Source: Penicillium oxalicum
Taxonomy: Eukaryota > Ascomycota > Eurotiomycetes > Eurotiales > Aspergillaceae
DNA: 64,000 nt
Direction: 5' to 3'
Assembly (NCBI RefSeq): GCF_001723175.1
Contig: NC_064651.1
Span: 3,410,001-3,474,000, forward strand
Shown here in pieces: positions 10,601 to 22,460 of the stretch. How positions within the stretch are numbered: position 1 is the first letter of the stretch; the number at the start of each line of letters is the position of its first letter. The position numbers and the translations under genes are program-made. The notes beneath the pieces are model-generated. The model searched no databases and was not told where the DNA came from. It saw only the letters and a program-made list of their open reading frames with translations.

Positions 10601-12593
10601 CGTGCTCTGTCTGTCCCGGCTGAGTAAGGAACATTTGAGCGCCACCCCAATCCGCGATTCCTAGACTTTGGCAGATTCCCACTCGGAGTGTCTCGACCGA
10701 GTCCCAGTCGGTGATGTCAATCAAGCGGTAGTTGTAACCGTCCATGGTTGCAAACATCCATTTCTTGGTCTTTGCCGGGGTGGCCGAGGACGAACGCTCG
10801 CCCAAAGACATGTCGCTTGAGTTGAAGGCTGACTGATATGGAAGATAGCCATTAGAACGGGCCTCGGGACTCGGTGGAGACTCTAAGTCTTCTGATGAGG
10901 GATGACTCAAAGCATCAAGTTTATGCCCCTTCTTTCTTGAGAAGATATTCAAGATGCTTTTGCCATGTTCGCGGGGATTAGAGGATGAAGGCTCTGTGCC
11001 GTGGGCTTTACTAGATTCCTGGGCTTGAGCTGACGGGCGAGTTGCATCATTGCCTTGCCTGCGGCTTTCGTAATATCGGCCCGTTGAAGAGGACCCCCGA
11101 CCAACCCCGGGGGTCGACTCGGTACTGTTAACGCGAGAATGCTCGTACTTGAGCGACAAATCTCCAGTGGAGGAAGAGGTGAGCCCTGAATAAGGAGATG
11201 CGTATTGTGCAGCTGGGCTCCCACTCTTCGGACTCTCTTGCGCTCTCAGCGAGGACGGGATGGCACCATTCTCACTAGAAACTGAGGGGCTTTGTCGTCG
11301 ATGGTCATTGACTGCTGCCAGAGCATTCCTGGAGTAGTCTGAGCGAAGCCAACTGGGTGATTCCCGCGAGGGCGACTCATACGTGGGTGCCTCGAAGCCG
11401 GACGGGATGGGTAAAGTGACAGAGCGCATCTGTGGAACCTTTTGCTGCGAAACCGCTGCACTCTGAACGTTCGCCAGTTGCTCTGGTGTGATGTCGTTGA
11501 CCCCGCCAGTCGGTCCAGCCGAACGGGGCTCATTCAATGGGGGGCTCGAGTAGAATCCAGTTCCGTGCTCAACCGTTGCCGTGGCCCAACCAGGCGGATC
11601 ACCGCGCAATGGCGTGGAAATGGATGAATCTGATTCATTGTCGTGAATCTGGCGGATTAACTTGCGCATTCGCAGACCTTCTTCCCTCTCGCGTGTCGAG
11701 TCCCATCCAGTCCCACTTCGCGCACATTCCTTTGCTAGTTGAGGATAGACAACTTTGTGCATTTTCCCAAGATTGCCGCGTCCGCCGGATGCTAAACCAA
11801 GCTCCAAAAAGTCGGCTCCTTGTAGCTCCAAAGACCTGAAAGTTTCTTGCCAGTCCTTGGAAAAGCCATTCCTAGCAAGCCAAAGCAAGACTCGATCAAG
11901 CGGCCATTGAATCGCAGCCTCGCTCGGTGACATTCCCCCTAGAGAAGCACCACTTGCCTGGTGTCGGTGAGTTGGCGATTTCGCAAAGTCCCCGACTGAA
12001 GGGCCTTGAGAAGGGTTGTCGTTGGTCACCAGTTCGTGAACGTGGTTGTGCAAAGCAAATGGAGGGGTGAGTCTTGTGCCTGGTGTCTGTGGATTGAGCG
12101 GCCCATCAGTGCCAGGGTGATATGTCTGGCTGCTGGCCTGTCGCTGTTGGGCATATGGATCGTATGTCTGTCCACCAAGATCAAAAAGTGGTGGAATTCC
12201 GACCCCAAGAGTGTCATTACCGGGAATATAGGTCGCGGAAGTCAGAGGCTGGTTATCGTGGGGGGTCACGATGGACAGCGGAGCGGAGGGACGGTATGGC
12301 GCGATGTGTTGATTCTGAAGGAGCGGTGGTGGCGGTGGTGGGAATCCACCAGGAAGCGGCGGTCTGCCCCAGTTTTGCTGCTGCTGCTGTTGTTGTTGTT
12401 GCTGCTGCTGCTGTTGCCATCCACCTGGTGTCCCATAATTTGTCCCTGGCGGGGGCCCTGGTGGCGGAGGAGGAACTCCAGCCTGCAGCTGCACCTGCCC
12501 ATGTTGGTGAGGGTGTCGTGGCGGTGGTGGAGGCAGAGTCATGGGATGCTGGCCCGGGGGAGGGCCTGGGATGTATTGTCGTTGGCCATCCAT
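7614..12593 (-). CDS. bck1: MAP kinase kinase kinase Bck1 of the cell-wall integrity pathway
   Basis: Three exons, complement(7614..7734, 7815..9648, 9731..12593), 1605 aa. The first in-frame ATG is at 12593; the open frame upstream has only non-ATG starts. In order: a Pro/Gln-rich head (MDGQRQYIPGPPPG) with 14 consecutive Gln at about 12375-12416, a SAM-like domain (QWPLDRVLLWLARNGFSKDW), an RA/ubiquitin-like segment (WMFATMDGYNYRLIDITDWD), a long Ser/Pro-rich linker, and a C-terminal kinase domain. Kinase motifs: GKGTYGRVYLG, AVKQVE, HRDLKADNILL, KISDFGISKK and WMAPEV. Exon 3 adds the kinase tail (SSERPTAGTLLTRHPF, then YNFLDTELYAKI). Bck1 acts below PKC and activates the MAPKK of the Slt2/MpkA cascade. 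Nothing looks broken. Confidence 0.92.
12375..12418. repeat. CAG/CAA repeat encoding poly-Gln in Bck1
   Basis: A mixed CAG/CAA run (CTG/TTG on the + strand) encoding 14 Gln near the Bck1 N-terminus, flanked by Pro-rich runs. It is probably length-polymorphic. Confidence 0.8.
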
Positions 12594-14395
12594 GTTAGCC
12601 GATGTCCGATAAGCGCAGTCTCGCGTCCAGTGCGCGCCGGCGCACTGTTGTGGAATTCGAATCGCTAAACCCAGGCCGCGCAATCAACGCATGGCATGGG
12701 CGTTTCGTGATTCAAGAAGGCAGCAGGTTTGTCGACATGGTCAACGCTGTTATCTCTGTGACCTATCGACAGTCCCTCGCAGTAATCTCGCTCGAATCTC
12801 GCGAACAATCGCCGTCGAGCCCCGAGGCTAGTTGATTAATCGAGAGCCACTTGTGTAGCGTCTGAGAAGCGGGCCTGCTTGGGGGAAAGCCTTATCGTTA
12901 GCACAAAATTGACCTTTGGCTTAGCAGCGGCGTCGATCCCCCTCCGACTGTTAATACACTCGGGGAAAGCTCTCGCGATCTGGGAGTGCATCTTGGCCCA
13001 GCAGGAGGCGTCCCCAACAACTTGGCTAGGGTCATGAGAGTGATCGCGTGCGATGCATGTGAGGACCTACCTAAAGCAGCAAGAATTTGAGACCAAAATT
13101 GTGAATGTTCGAATGTCAGCACAACCGAAGAATGTTTGATGCCTGAAGATTAGAACGCTTTGGACCATCACGTGGTGGACCCGCAAGTACTAAAGGGTGG
13201 AGACCTCGAGCTTGGAAGTTGGGCAAGCGCGGAGCTCGAATAGGAGGTGGTCGCGCAATCATGGCTTTGGCCCCCCTTGAGGCCACGGTTTAAGACACTG
13301 CAATAAGCATTGGAGAGGGCTGGTTCTGGACTCGGTCGAAATATCGGAAATTACGTTGATTACGTTGATCAGACATCTGCTAATAACGGAACACAGTGAG
13401 AAGACATCAACCTGCATGGCAATCCCTGTGCTACCGACTGTTCAGTTACGGGGGACGCTGTGAGACCCAAGGGTTACTTTCCCCCTGCCGGACTGTGGAC
13501 AGTGGACGCAGATAGACGTCGGGCATAGATTGCGCAATTGCGCACGCGGGACACTACAGTAGGAGTCGAGTGCGAACTTTGGTCAACCATTGATCTAGAC
13601 AGTCTGGCTGAGCTACCGAATAGGTGGTGCCATTCTCCGGCTCTCGCGGCTTGATCCCACCTGTACGGAAGTGCACGATGTGGTGGTTTCCCCCAAGTCC
13701 CAGCAACCCTGCTGAAATGACTGCGCTGAAGTAGTATTTGCCGAGGCCCTCTATTTGCTCCAGTCAGCCTCAGAACTATATGGTTGATGAGGCACTGCGC
13801 TCCGCAGGACGAAACGCTGCTCACTTGCCACCGTCTACTCCACAGAAAGTTCTGTATCTAACGGTCAGTGAGCCCTCGATGGACGCCTGCTACGTATCTC
13901 CATGCTGTGTACGTATTCCGTCCGTATTAGATACGACGGGCAGATCGTACGCGATACTTTATTAATACCACCTTTGAAGAGGTAGACGAATTGGCTATTT
14001 CCGTGCTCGTTTTGCTCCGGACCGATCACAAATAGCTACGAGACAGGTTCTAGCATGGGTCGATGATTGGCTGAAAACCACGACAATAGGGAGATTCACG
14101 CAAAAAAAATATTATTCTTATTAAAATGGGAGGTAGAATCTGATGACAGTATGCTGAAGAAGTGATAGGACCGTAAATCGTAGCGCGGGGTTTCAACCGG
14201 TGACTCGCCTACTACCATCAGGTATCGCAGTAGTGATGCTTGGCACCCAATCCCAAAGGAAAAGCCATTGAGAGAGGTCGGACTCGTTTACATAGGCAGA
14301 CCGGTGATGGAGCAACGAAGATCTAGAAGAACGAACTTTCCTGCACGAACACATTCCGCACAGAAAGGAAAAGCAGCGAGCCCCATTTGAGTGGC
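12594..14395. promoter_or_regulatory. 1.8 kb spacer: bck1 upstream region and pdcA 3' flank
   Basis: A long stretch with no gene I can support. It should contain the bck1 promoter and a long 5' leader, plus the pdcA 3' UTR. Open frames up to ~116 codons (for example on the minus strand near 13474-13824) have no recognisable domain. An A/T-rich patch lies near 14100-14125. Confidence 0.4.
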
Positions 14396-16337
14396 TTACT
14401 TGTTGCGAGCGGCTGCGGCCTCGGCGGTCAGTTTCAGTGCTGCGGGCGCGTCGTCGCGAGGCATGTAAAGTTCGACCAGCTACACATTATTGACATCATG
14501 TTAGCCCATCCATCTTCTCCCACTCAAGTTCTCATCGGCTGGCAATGCTCATCACTTTGGACTGACCTGAAGACTGCTTGGGTTGCTGAACTCCTGATTC
14601 GCAAAGAGCTTGTTCAGCTCGTCCCGGGTCTTGACGCGGCGAGTCTGGTAGCCGTCACCAGCACCAAATACCTTGGGAATGTTCGCAAAGTCCCAGGTCT
14701 GAATGTCGTTGTAGCTGGCATCCCAACCGTGGATGTATCGCTCAATGGTGTAGCCCTCGTTGCAAATAACAAATCTGCCAAAGGGGAGGAAACAAGTCAG
14801 ATTTGCGCTCTTTGCAGGGGCTAAGTCTCATTTTGTTTTGGCAGTACTCACATAATGGGATTCAGCTTATTTCGAAGCATCGTGCTAAGCTCCTGAATAG
14901 TCAATTGAGCACTACCATCTCCGATGAACAGAATGGTCCGGCGGTTCTTTTGCTCTTTAGCGGCCAGAGCAGCACCCTGGCAAGCGCCCATGGAATACCC
15001 AATGCTTCCCCAGAGCACCTGACTGATAGCAGTCACATGTGCAGGGAACCGAGTATCCCAAATACCAAAGTTGGCGGTACCGGTCTCCGTGATCACAATA
15101 TCCCTCTCCTTGAGCCACTGGCCAACCGTAGGCCACAGCCAGGCATGCGTGATGGTTTGGCTGGAGTTCTGCTCGCTGGCAGGGACCTTGTTGTTGATTG
15201 TGGGGCTGGAGGTCACATTGAGCTTGCCCATGCGCTCGACCACCTTGCGGAGAACTCCCTTCATGTTGATGTCGGGGTACTCAGAATACCGGACTCGCAC
15301 AAAATTGCTGTGGAAGTCAATGGTGTTCAACTGGCCAATGCGATACGTAAACCCGGCGGTGTTGAAATCGGACTTGATGGCGCCAATGCTCAAGATCAAG
15401 TCAGAGGACTCGACCACCTCCCGGACGCCCGGGTTGGACCCATCACCGGCGTAGACACCGCCATAGTTGGAGTACGTCTCGTTCACGGCACCTTTACCCA
15501 TCGGCGCAACAAAAGTAGGAAGACCGGAGGCCTCGACAAGTTGCTGCACTTCCTCCATTGCACGGTGACGGATCGTGCAAGCATCGACCAGAATGACGGG
15601 GTTCTTGGCGGCGTGTAGGTACTTGAGCACAACATCGACAACGTAGTCTTCCTTCTCTGGGTCGTTCTTGGGCAGAGACAAGTCGATAGGCTGCTTCAAT
15701 CGATCGCCGTTCACCTTGGCAGCAATCATGTCCGTGGGGAGAGTGATGTAGACTGGTCGGCTGCGGATCCAGCACTCACGGATGGCACTGTCAACGAGGG
15801 TGGCGGCATCGCGGGGATCCTTCAGATGGGCAACGTAGCAAGCGATTTCCGCGTTCATCTTGTTGAAAACATTGAAGTCGCCATTGCCCAGGGTGTGGTG
15901 CAGCAACATTCCATCCTTCTGTGAGCGAGTGTTGGGTTGGCCCACGATGTGCACAATAGGGACAAACTCGGAGTAGGCGCCGGCAATCGCATTCACAGCT
16001 GAAAGCTCTCCCACACCGAAGGTGGTGATAAGAGCACTGATCCCCTTCACCCGAGCGTACCCATCTGCAGCATATCCTAGATAACAGAAACTAAGTAAGA
16101 TGCAACTCTTCTGATCTGGCCAAATTGGCACATGCTTGGCTTACCTGCGTTGAGCTCATTACAGTTGCCAACCCAGTTTAGACCGCACTTGGGCAGGTAG
16201 TCGAGCGCAGCAAGGTTGTAATCTCCCGGAACGCCATGGACAGATCGGACACCAACCTCGTGCAGGCGACGAAACAGATACTCGCTGAGATCCATGGGGT
16301 TTTCGAGCTCTCGTGTAGCAATGTCGGTGGAAGCCAT
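14396..16337 (-). CDS. pdcA: pyruvate decarboxylase
   Basis: Four exons, complement(14396..14479, 14567..14774, 14852..16076, 16145..16337), 569 aa, the usual fungal length. It converts pyruvate to acetaldehyde and CO2 with thiamine diphosphate and Mg2+, the committed step of ethanol fermentation in the cytosol. Active-site elements are all visible: [10 protein letters not shown] (catalytic Asp), CNELNA (the Glu that activates ThDP), [10 protein letters not shown] (His-His pair) and the ThDP/Mg motif [11 protein letters not shown] followed by ICNEGYTIE. The metal motif ends N-E rather than the more common N-N or N-D. The last two exons encode [20 protein letters not shown] and the C-terminal tail [16 protein letters not shown]. 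All four exons join in frame. Confidence 0.95.
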
Positions 16338-17848
16338 GGTGTGTGTGATATTGTGAGAGTGTGGATGAGGAGAGGGGAAGGTAGAGTAAAGAAGAGAGAG
16401 TTGAGCGGAGTCAGGTAGTACGAAGTCCGGCTCGACTGAAGAGCAGGTGGGATGAGCAATATGTCTTCCTTGCTCTCTGTTTTGACCTTTGCAGTAGGGT
16501 GACACGGCGCAATGGAAAAGTTTTACGACAGGGGGAAACAGCGGCACCCGATTAATTAGATGATGCTAACTTGCTACTCTCATCTTGCGAGTGCTCTAGA
16601 CTTGCTTGCCAGGCCCGCTGCGGAATAGGCGGGACAACGTGAGGTACGTCATGATATGGGCCGGTTGATGTCATGCCATATTCCCAACGGGTCATCGTGT
16701 GATTTTCACCATCCGAGAATCAACGGGAGACCAGACCCTAAGCAAGAATAGATGGGTGGATCTGACACTCCTAGGAGCCTCTTCCTCGGATGGCGAATAC
16801 TCGCATCAGGCCGGCTTTTCAGCAATCAGTGTCAGTCTGGCCTCAATCGATCTATGGTACGATCGGCCCTGCTATGAACACGATAACGATAAGCTTTCCA
16901 GCTCTGAGTAGGCCCTATGGTGATTTATTCGGAAGATCGGCACGGAAACGATATTCTTTACGAATGAGGAAACTACGTAGGATAAGAATAAAAATTTAAA
17001 GCTCGAAGAAGGTAATAAAGAGCAATCCTGCCAATCAACAAAAATGGACAATTCATATAGTAACCGCCCGTCTAAAAAAGAACCTTTGATCAATTTTTGA
17101 CATGGCGAGGAAATCCACGCATCTGGGAACAATGGCCTTCCAATTGCATGGCGATTTCCGTTCAACATGGCTTGACATTGAGTCACCATGTCAGGGACGC
17201 ATACCTGGCAGGTGCCGGAGCAGCTTGCTTTGGCCCTTCCTGAGGTGAAGATCTGGAATCTCGGTACGTGCTGCCGATCGCATCAATAGGGTGAACCGGA
17301 CACCTAGCATGTAGTGGTAGATTACAAAGCAGTCGTCTACCATAATGCGACCTAGATAGGTAGGTCTCTCAAGTTTTCAAACCAGAAGGGAACCTTATCT
17401 TTCAGGAGAGGTATTCATCGGATTGAGGAAAAGATAGTTGAAGGAGCTATATCCAAGCATGCACCACATCCCATGATAGCCCGGGATACTTTCCATGTAA
17501 CTTAGGTCTCGGTAACATAACTTAAGTTCGAATCATATTGAGGAAAAGACCAACTCAACCCGTCCTCGACTCAGTGCTGAACGGCTATGAATGAGATTGA
17601 GGAGTCTGATATCATTTTTGAGATCGTCAACACTCTGCAGTGCTGCAAAAGTTGCTCACGTTAGCACATAACGTACGGTACTTACACCTCACTGCCCAGC
17701 TATGGCCGCTATCGCTTGCCGTACTCAATTGCTGACTCCACCCCACCTTCCTGTCACGCAGACCCCCCCGCCTATCAGTGCAGCGCGTAATTTTTAGTTC
17801 TGAACGTCGAAGTTCACGACTTTGAAGACTGCCCTTCACATTCGCCCC
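16338..17848. promoter_or_regulatory. 1.5 kb divergent spacer, pdcA / tan1
   Basis: Between the divergent starts of pdcA (-) and tan1 (+). The length suggests a sizeable pdcA control region, as expected for a strongly regulated fermentation gene (inference). The middle (about 16940-17100) is A/T-rich. No third gene is supported. Confidence 0.45.
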
Positions 17849-19238
17849 ATGGCTGGAGAAAAACGTAGTATGTCCGGTAGTGCCAATCAATCTGCAAAGC
17901 GCCAGAAAGGCCAAAAGGTATCTGTGAATTTCTGTTTCCACTTCTGCGGTTCCTTGCTACCTCCATGCTCGTCCTGAGCTGGCGATAACCACAGCAGGAA
18001 TGGTTGACGAGGAAGCTAATTGGGTGTCTCTACAGGGTGGGAAGCCTGCGTGGCAAAATTCTGGCCGCAAAGTCAACATTGAAACCGGAGATGTGGGTGT
18101 GATCGTGACCTGCGACATGGGCAGAGAGGGGAAGTGCATTGCGGAAGTTCTGGACATTTTCTCACAGGTTGGGTTGCCACGCACTAACTGTCCCTTGTCA
18201 TAATGCGGATAGTCAGCCAAAAATACATGCTGACCAAGATGTTTCGTGCTAATTCCAGGCCCTGGAGAAATCTGGTCAAGTCAAGGACGCAGATGAGGAT
18301 GATGAGGATGAGGACGACGGTGACATCGAGGCTCAAATCCAAAGGGAGCTGGCCGGTTTGAAGCCCAACAAGGACAAGAAAAAGCCGTTTGAGGCAGTAC
18401 GCCTGGAGATGCCTTGTGGTGCGTTCTTTTGACACTATTGTCTAGCAACGGCGCTCATGCTCCCAGTGTGAGCTAGGACTCCCTTGGCTAATGATTGAAA
18501 AGTGATCTTTGTGCGATTGGACAAATCAATCGACCCCGTGGAGCTTGTTCACCGTCTTTGCGCCGAGGCACAGGCAAATCCAGATCTGAAGAAGAGTCGA
18601 TATGTGAAGCGTCTGACCCCAGTGACTGAGGTCCGAAAGACCTTGAGCGTGGATGTCGAGGCCTTTGCCCGCCAGATTCTCAAGCCAGTTTTCCACTCTG
18701 GAGGCCCGCCCAAAACGGTAGGTGGTGACTATGTGTCCGATCCCGCAGGGACTTTCCAACTTGACCCGACAAGACGCCTTCTATTGCATCTGGACCGATT
18801 GCCCTGGAGAGCGTCCAACCCCCCCCCCCCCCCACCTTTTTTTTTTGTTAGGAAATGCTAATCTAGTGGTGTCACACGTAGTATGCCATTCGACCTTCAG
18901 TACGGGGAAACAATAAATTCCATCGGGACAGCATCATTAAGACCGTCGCCGATGTGGTCGGAAAGGAGCACCCGGTCAATTTGAAAAATTACGATCACAT
19001 GATCCTAGTCGACGTCTGCCAGGTCAGTCCCCGACACATGTCCGTCGATGCTTGCAAGGTTTGGCTGACTTTATTTCAGAATATTATCGGTATGAGCGTT
19101 GTAGGAGGCGACTACGACCGGCTCAAGCGGTTTAATTTGGCCGAAATCTATGACCCAGGGCCGAAGACAGAGCCCAAGGGAGAGGGCAAGGTCGACGCCA
19201 AAGACTCCAGTGCAGGGGATCAGGGATCAGGAATCTAG
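17849..19238 (+). CDS. tan1: THUMP-domain tRNA acetylation cofactor, Tan1-like
   Basis: Six exons, join(17849..17917, 18036..18167, 18259..18418, 18503..18717, 18882..19022, 19080..19238), 291 aa; all junctions keep the frame. A basic head (AKRQKGQKGGKPAWQ) leads to the conserved IETGDVGVIVTCDMGREGKC segment, an acidic insert (DADEDDEDEDDGD), and a THUMP domain ending in the hallmark block YAIRPSVRGNNKFHRDSIIK and VDVCQNIIGMSVVGGDYDRL. Tan1/THUMPD1 delivers the acetyltransferase Kre33/NAT10 to tRNA(Ser) and tRNA(Leu) to form ac4C12 (family knowledge). Intron 4 holds a C15 run followed by T10, upstream of a GCTAAT branch-like site. The Lys/Glu-rich C-terminal tail looks unstructured. Confidence 0.9.
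18819..18846. repeat. C15-ACC-T10 tract in tan1 intron 4
   Basis: Fifteen Cs (18819-18833), then ACC, then ten Ts (18837-18846), all inside intron 4 and upstream of the branch-like GCTAATC. This is the second long C run found in an intron in this window. Confidence 0.9.
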
Positions 19239-19256
19239 TGGAATTCGAATCGGCGC

Positions 19257-19262
19257 AATAAA
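19257..19262 (+). terminator. AATAAA poly(A)-like signal after tan1
   Basis: A canonical AATAAA lies 18 bases after the tan1 stop codon, well placed as an efficiency element for 3'-end formation. Confidence 0.4.
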
Positions 19263-21312
19263 AGTTTCAAACACCGGCCCTAGTCTTTCATTACTCTTCC
19301 CATGTCCGACTCTAGAATCATGGAAGGTAGACGATGGAGGTCCTATGCTCTCGTCGCATTCGCTTCCCATCTATATGCACAATATGAGCCAGGTATGGAT
19401 GCCTTAGTGCTCAAAGTGCCCATTAACTATAAGCAGAAACTATCGATCGCTGCTTTAGAAATTCCCTTGGTGAAATCTGTGAGTATGATTCATATTAATC
19501 AGCCCAACGAACAAGCAAAATATCGCTAAATATGTAGTAAGGTACAGTGTTTCTTGTTCATCCATAGAGCATCTCAGGAAGCATCGAAGCCTGCTGAGGT
19601 TCCAGGCTCTTTGTCGGTCTTGGACACGCAATTTGGAGGTGGCTCGAAGCGTACGGAGAGTGTGGAGTCTGTACATGTACCAGTGCAAGAAAATCTCCAG
19701 CTCTGCGTATGCTTCTATTGTGTCCAATCTTGAAATTTGCAACCCATGAGCGACTTTTCTGGGATGAATCTTGACCCGGCTTACGTGCAGCAACATGTAC
19801 ATATTGGGCTGGAGTCATCCATCTGTCAATGGCCATCAAAGCTACGTATTTGAGTCAGCCGTATAGTGGATATAGCGGAGACAGTGGGGCCCTCTTGGTA
19901 GCTACATGACCCCAGCGCAATGCATCTTCCGCCCGGAGAGTCCTACCTGTTACGGTGATGACACGTCCACTAGGAAGCGAAACGGTGGAATTATGGCTAG
20001 ATCAAGTACTGCCGCTGGGGTTGAGAAAAATGTCCATTAGATCCTTCTAGAAGCACCACCTCATCTTCATCAATGACGTTGTATAGGTTCAGAGTTCAAG
20101 GGTAAGGTCTCCATGCACACGGGCTCCGGCTCTCTTCAATGATGACAATAAGAACAAGGTGTCTCTTCTACAAAAAGAATCAAGGTCGATGGGAATGTCT
20201 GCCCCCAGCTCCCTGATCTATTTAACTGGTCGCCGAGTGCCGAGTCTGTTAGGTTCCCAAAACGACCTGCACATTACTACAGTAGCATTCACGCTCCTCT
20301 TCGGGCTGATGAGAACCAGGGGAGGCCCACCGGGAGAAGGTCAATCTCGGCAAGCGCCACTTTTCATTGGCAGCCGAAAGCTCGGATGTCGGGGTTGTCT
20401 TTAAGCGGGATCCTTAGGCGAAGGACCGTCACGGACCGTCACGCCGCTTCGCTTCTTCCGCGATAGTTCGAAGTCGAGAAGCACCTTCGGAAAATTTGGG
20501 ATCGCGGATCATTGGTCTTTCGGCATTCGCCCACCTCTAGCTCCCGAATATGGGCATCCTAGCGCCTGTGCACGCCGAGTGCCGTCTAGTAGAGGCGTCG
20601 ATCTAGAGCTGGCCAAGCAGCTGATCATTCGTCCGTGGTCATCTCCATGGGACAGGAAAGTCTCGATTGAACCCTTTGAGCAAATGCCATCACAACATAC
20701 CAACACTCGCCCGAGGATCTCTGCAATGCTATCGGTCACAGGCTTGAAGAGCTACGAGCCAATAGGTCCCCCCAGCCACAGCCCATCTCCCAGAGAACCA
20801 ACATGACGGGGTGGTCTCAAACTGCGGTCGACTGTTATATGCTCTTCGACCTGAGAACAAACGCAGGATTTGTCTCCACCACATCTCGCGTAAGGAAACC
20901 TACAGGAGGTCCAAGTCATTAATGGCCCGCCTGAGGCCCGCAACCACATACTGGGAAACATCCTAGCGGTGATTGTAAGGACACGCATCAGATGGCGTTC
21001 TTTTGACTCGGACATTTTCGCCAAACATGGAGTCTTTCGCTTACGTCTTTGGGAATTTCTGGAATCTCACAACCCCCATTTATCCGCCTCTGCGCTTCCC
21101 GTGTCCTGTTTTGTCAGAAAAGACTAGTCGTGGACAAGCCTCGCGACTTGGCCAGTAATCCGCGCAAAGGACCAGGATCCAGACGGCACTTATGAAAAAC
21201 CTGGCCTACCTAGGTCGATCGACCCTGATATGATCCATATTGTGGTGTCCGGCTGCAAATCGTCGTGTCTCTTCATTTCAAAATTTCTACCTCTAATGCT
21301 GTGTCCATTAGA
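19263..21312. other. 2 kb gene-poor spacer
   Basis: No gene can be supported here. Open frames stay below ~115 codons and lack domains. A perfect 10-bp direct duplication (GGACCGTCAC twice) lies at 20423-20442. The part nearest 21312 should hold the promoter of the APH-like gene. The rest could be a decayed gene or simple spacer. Confidence 0.4.
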
Positions 21313-22460
21313 ATGGGCCATCCCGAGGTGACGACACGCTCTGCACGTTCACGTGTCAAGAGTTCGAGCATGTCTCCCCTATTCAACGATGCGCTGGTCG
21401 CCCAAACTTGTGAGACTGCTCAATTAGATAGCGTACTCTCATCACTCTTCCCTCCAAGCGTCCGAGTACAGCACTCGCAGCACATCACCGGCCATCTCCA
21501 CACTTTACGCCGCCTTACACTCTCCAACGGTCTCTGCTTATTTCTGAAGAGTTCCCCGTACTCCGGAACCCCGCTGCTCCGACATGAACGCCTGTGTCTG
21601 GAAACAGAGGCTCGTGTCCTCGCTCTTCTTGGCCAAAGTGCGAATCCGTGCATCCCTCGGCTATACCATTACAACCCAAGCGGCAGCTTTCTGGGCTCAA
21701 CTTTCCTGCTCCGGCAATACATCGAGGGGTCCAGCCTCTCGGAAATGGAATCCCGTCTGAATACCCACGAACGCAGCGACATTGACCGTCATTTGGGGTT
21801 TCTCGCCAGGGCCATAGGCCAGAATGTGGCGTCTGGCTTCGGCTCTCTGCAACAGGTCGCTCGCGGCGCAGGCAAACGATCGTGGCGTGAAGCGTTTTGC
21901 GCGCTCTTTGAAGGTGTTTTACGAGATGCCGAGGATGTGTTCATCAATTTGCCTTACGCAGAGCTTCGGCACGAAGTTTTTCGACTGGCGCCGGCCCTGG
22001 ATGAAGTTGTCCTGCCGCGCTTGACCGTTGTCAGCTTTGGTCGACCCACCCATGTTCTGCTAGATGAACATTCCAAACAAGTGTCTGGCGTGGTGGATCT
22101 GAGCAGTGCCTGTTGGGGAGATATGCTCATGGCAGAGATGTTTGAAAGGCCGTCTATTGCTGCAGTCGAAGGCGCGGGCTTACCTTTGATCCGTACGAAG
22201 AGGGAGAGCATTCGAATTTTGATGTAAGATATTCCCTGTCCACTGTGCAGACTTGGCTCCTGGATGAGCGACCTTTTGTCACGCCAAGTCATTGAAGAAG
22301 GCGTGTGTCTCTCTAACACGATCCCAGTTATTCATGTTATCGGCTTGTTTGCCTGATCACGACCCAGTATTATCGAAATCGGGATGAAGCCAAGGAATTT
22401 AATGCCCGTCGGCGCTTGACAGCTGTGCTTATGGATTTGGCGACTGTGGGGTCTGCATGA
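21313..22460 (+). CDS. APH/choline-kinase-fold protein, probable pseudokinase
   Basis: Two exons, join(21313..22223, 22328..22460), 347 aa. The 104-nt intron (donor GTAAGA, acceptor CCCAG) replaces an early stop with a C-terminal exon (TTQYYRNRDEAKEFNARRRL). The start is uncertain: ATGs at 21313 and 21370 are both possible. The layout fits fungal aminoglycoside-phosphotransferase-like proteins: an N-lobe with a Lys (GLCLFLKSSP) and a Glu helix (ETEARVLALLG), a hinge (LLRQYIEGSSLSEM), then a C-lobe. Where these kinases carry a catalytic loop of the HGDxxxxN or WDLGPxN type, this one reads VVSFGRPTHVLLDE, so the catalytic Asp is Ser and the metal-binding Asn appears to be His. The later VVDLSSACWGD keeps the second metal Asp. 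It may be catalytically dead. Substrate unknown. Confidence 0.7.

Noticed and set aside
12006..12668. Long plus-strand open frames opposite the bck1 head
   Set aside because: Antisense shadows of the poly-Gln/poly-Pro coding region (Leu- and Trp-rich, no domain).
14180..14260. tRNA-like stretch (GGTTTCAACC near 14190)
   Set aside because: No T-arm or acceptor stem pairing can be drawn.
17520..17540. GTTCGAATC, a tRNA B-box look-alike
   Set aside because: Flanking bases do not pair into a T-arm and no A-box or cloverleaf is found.
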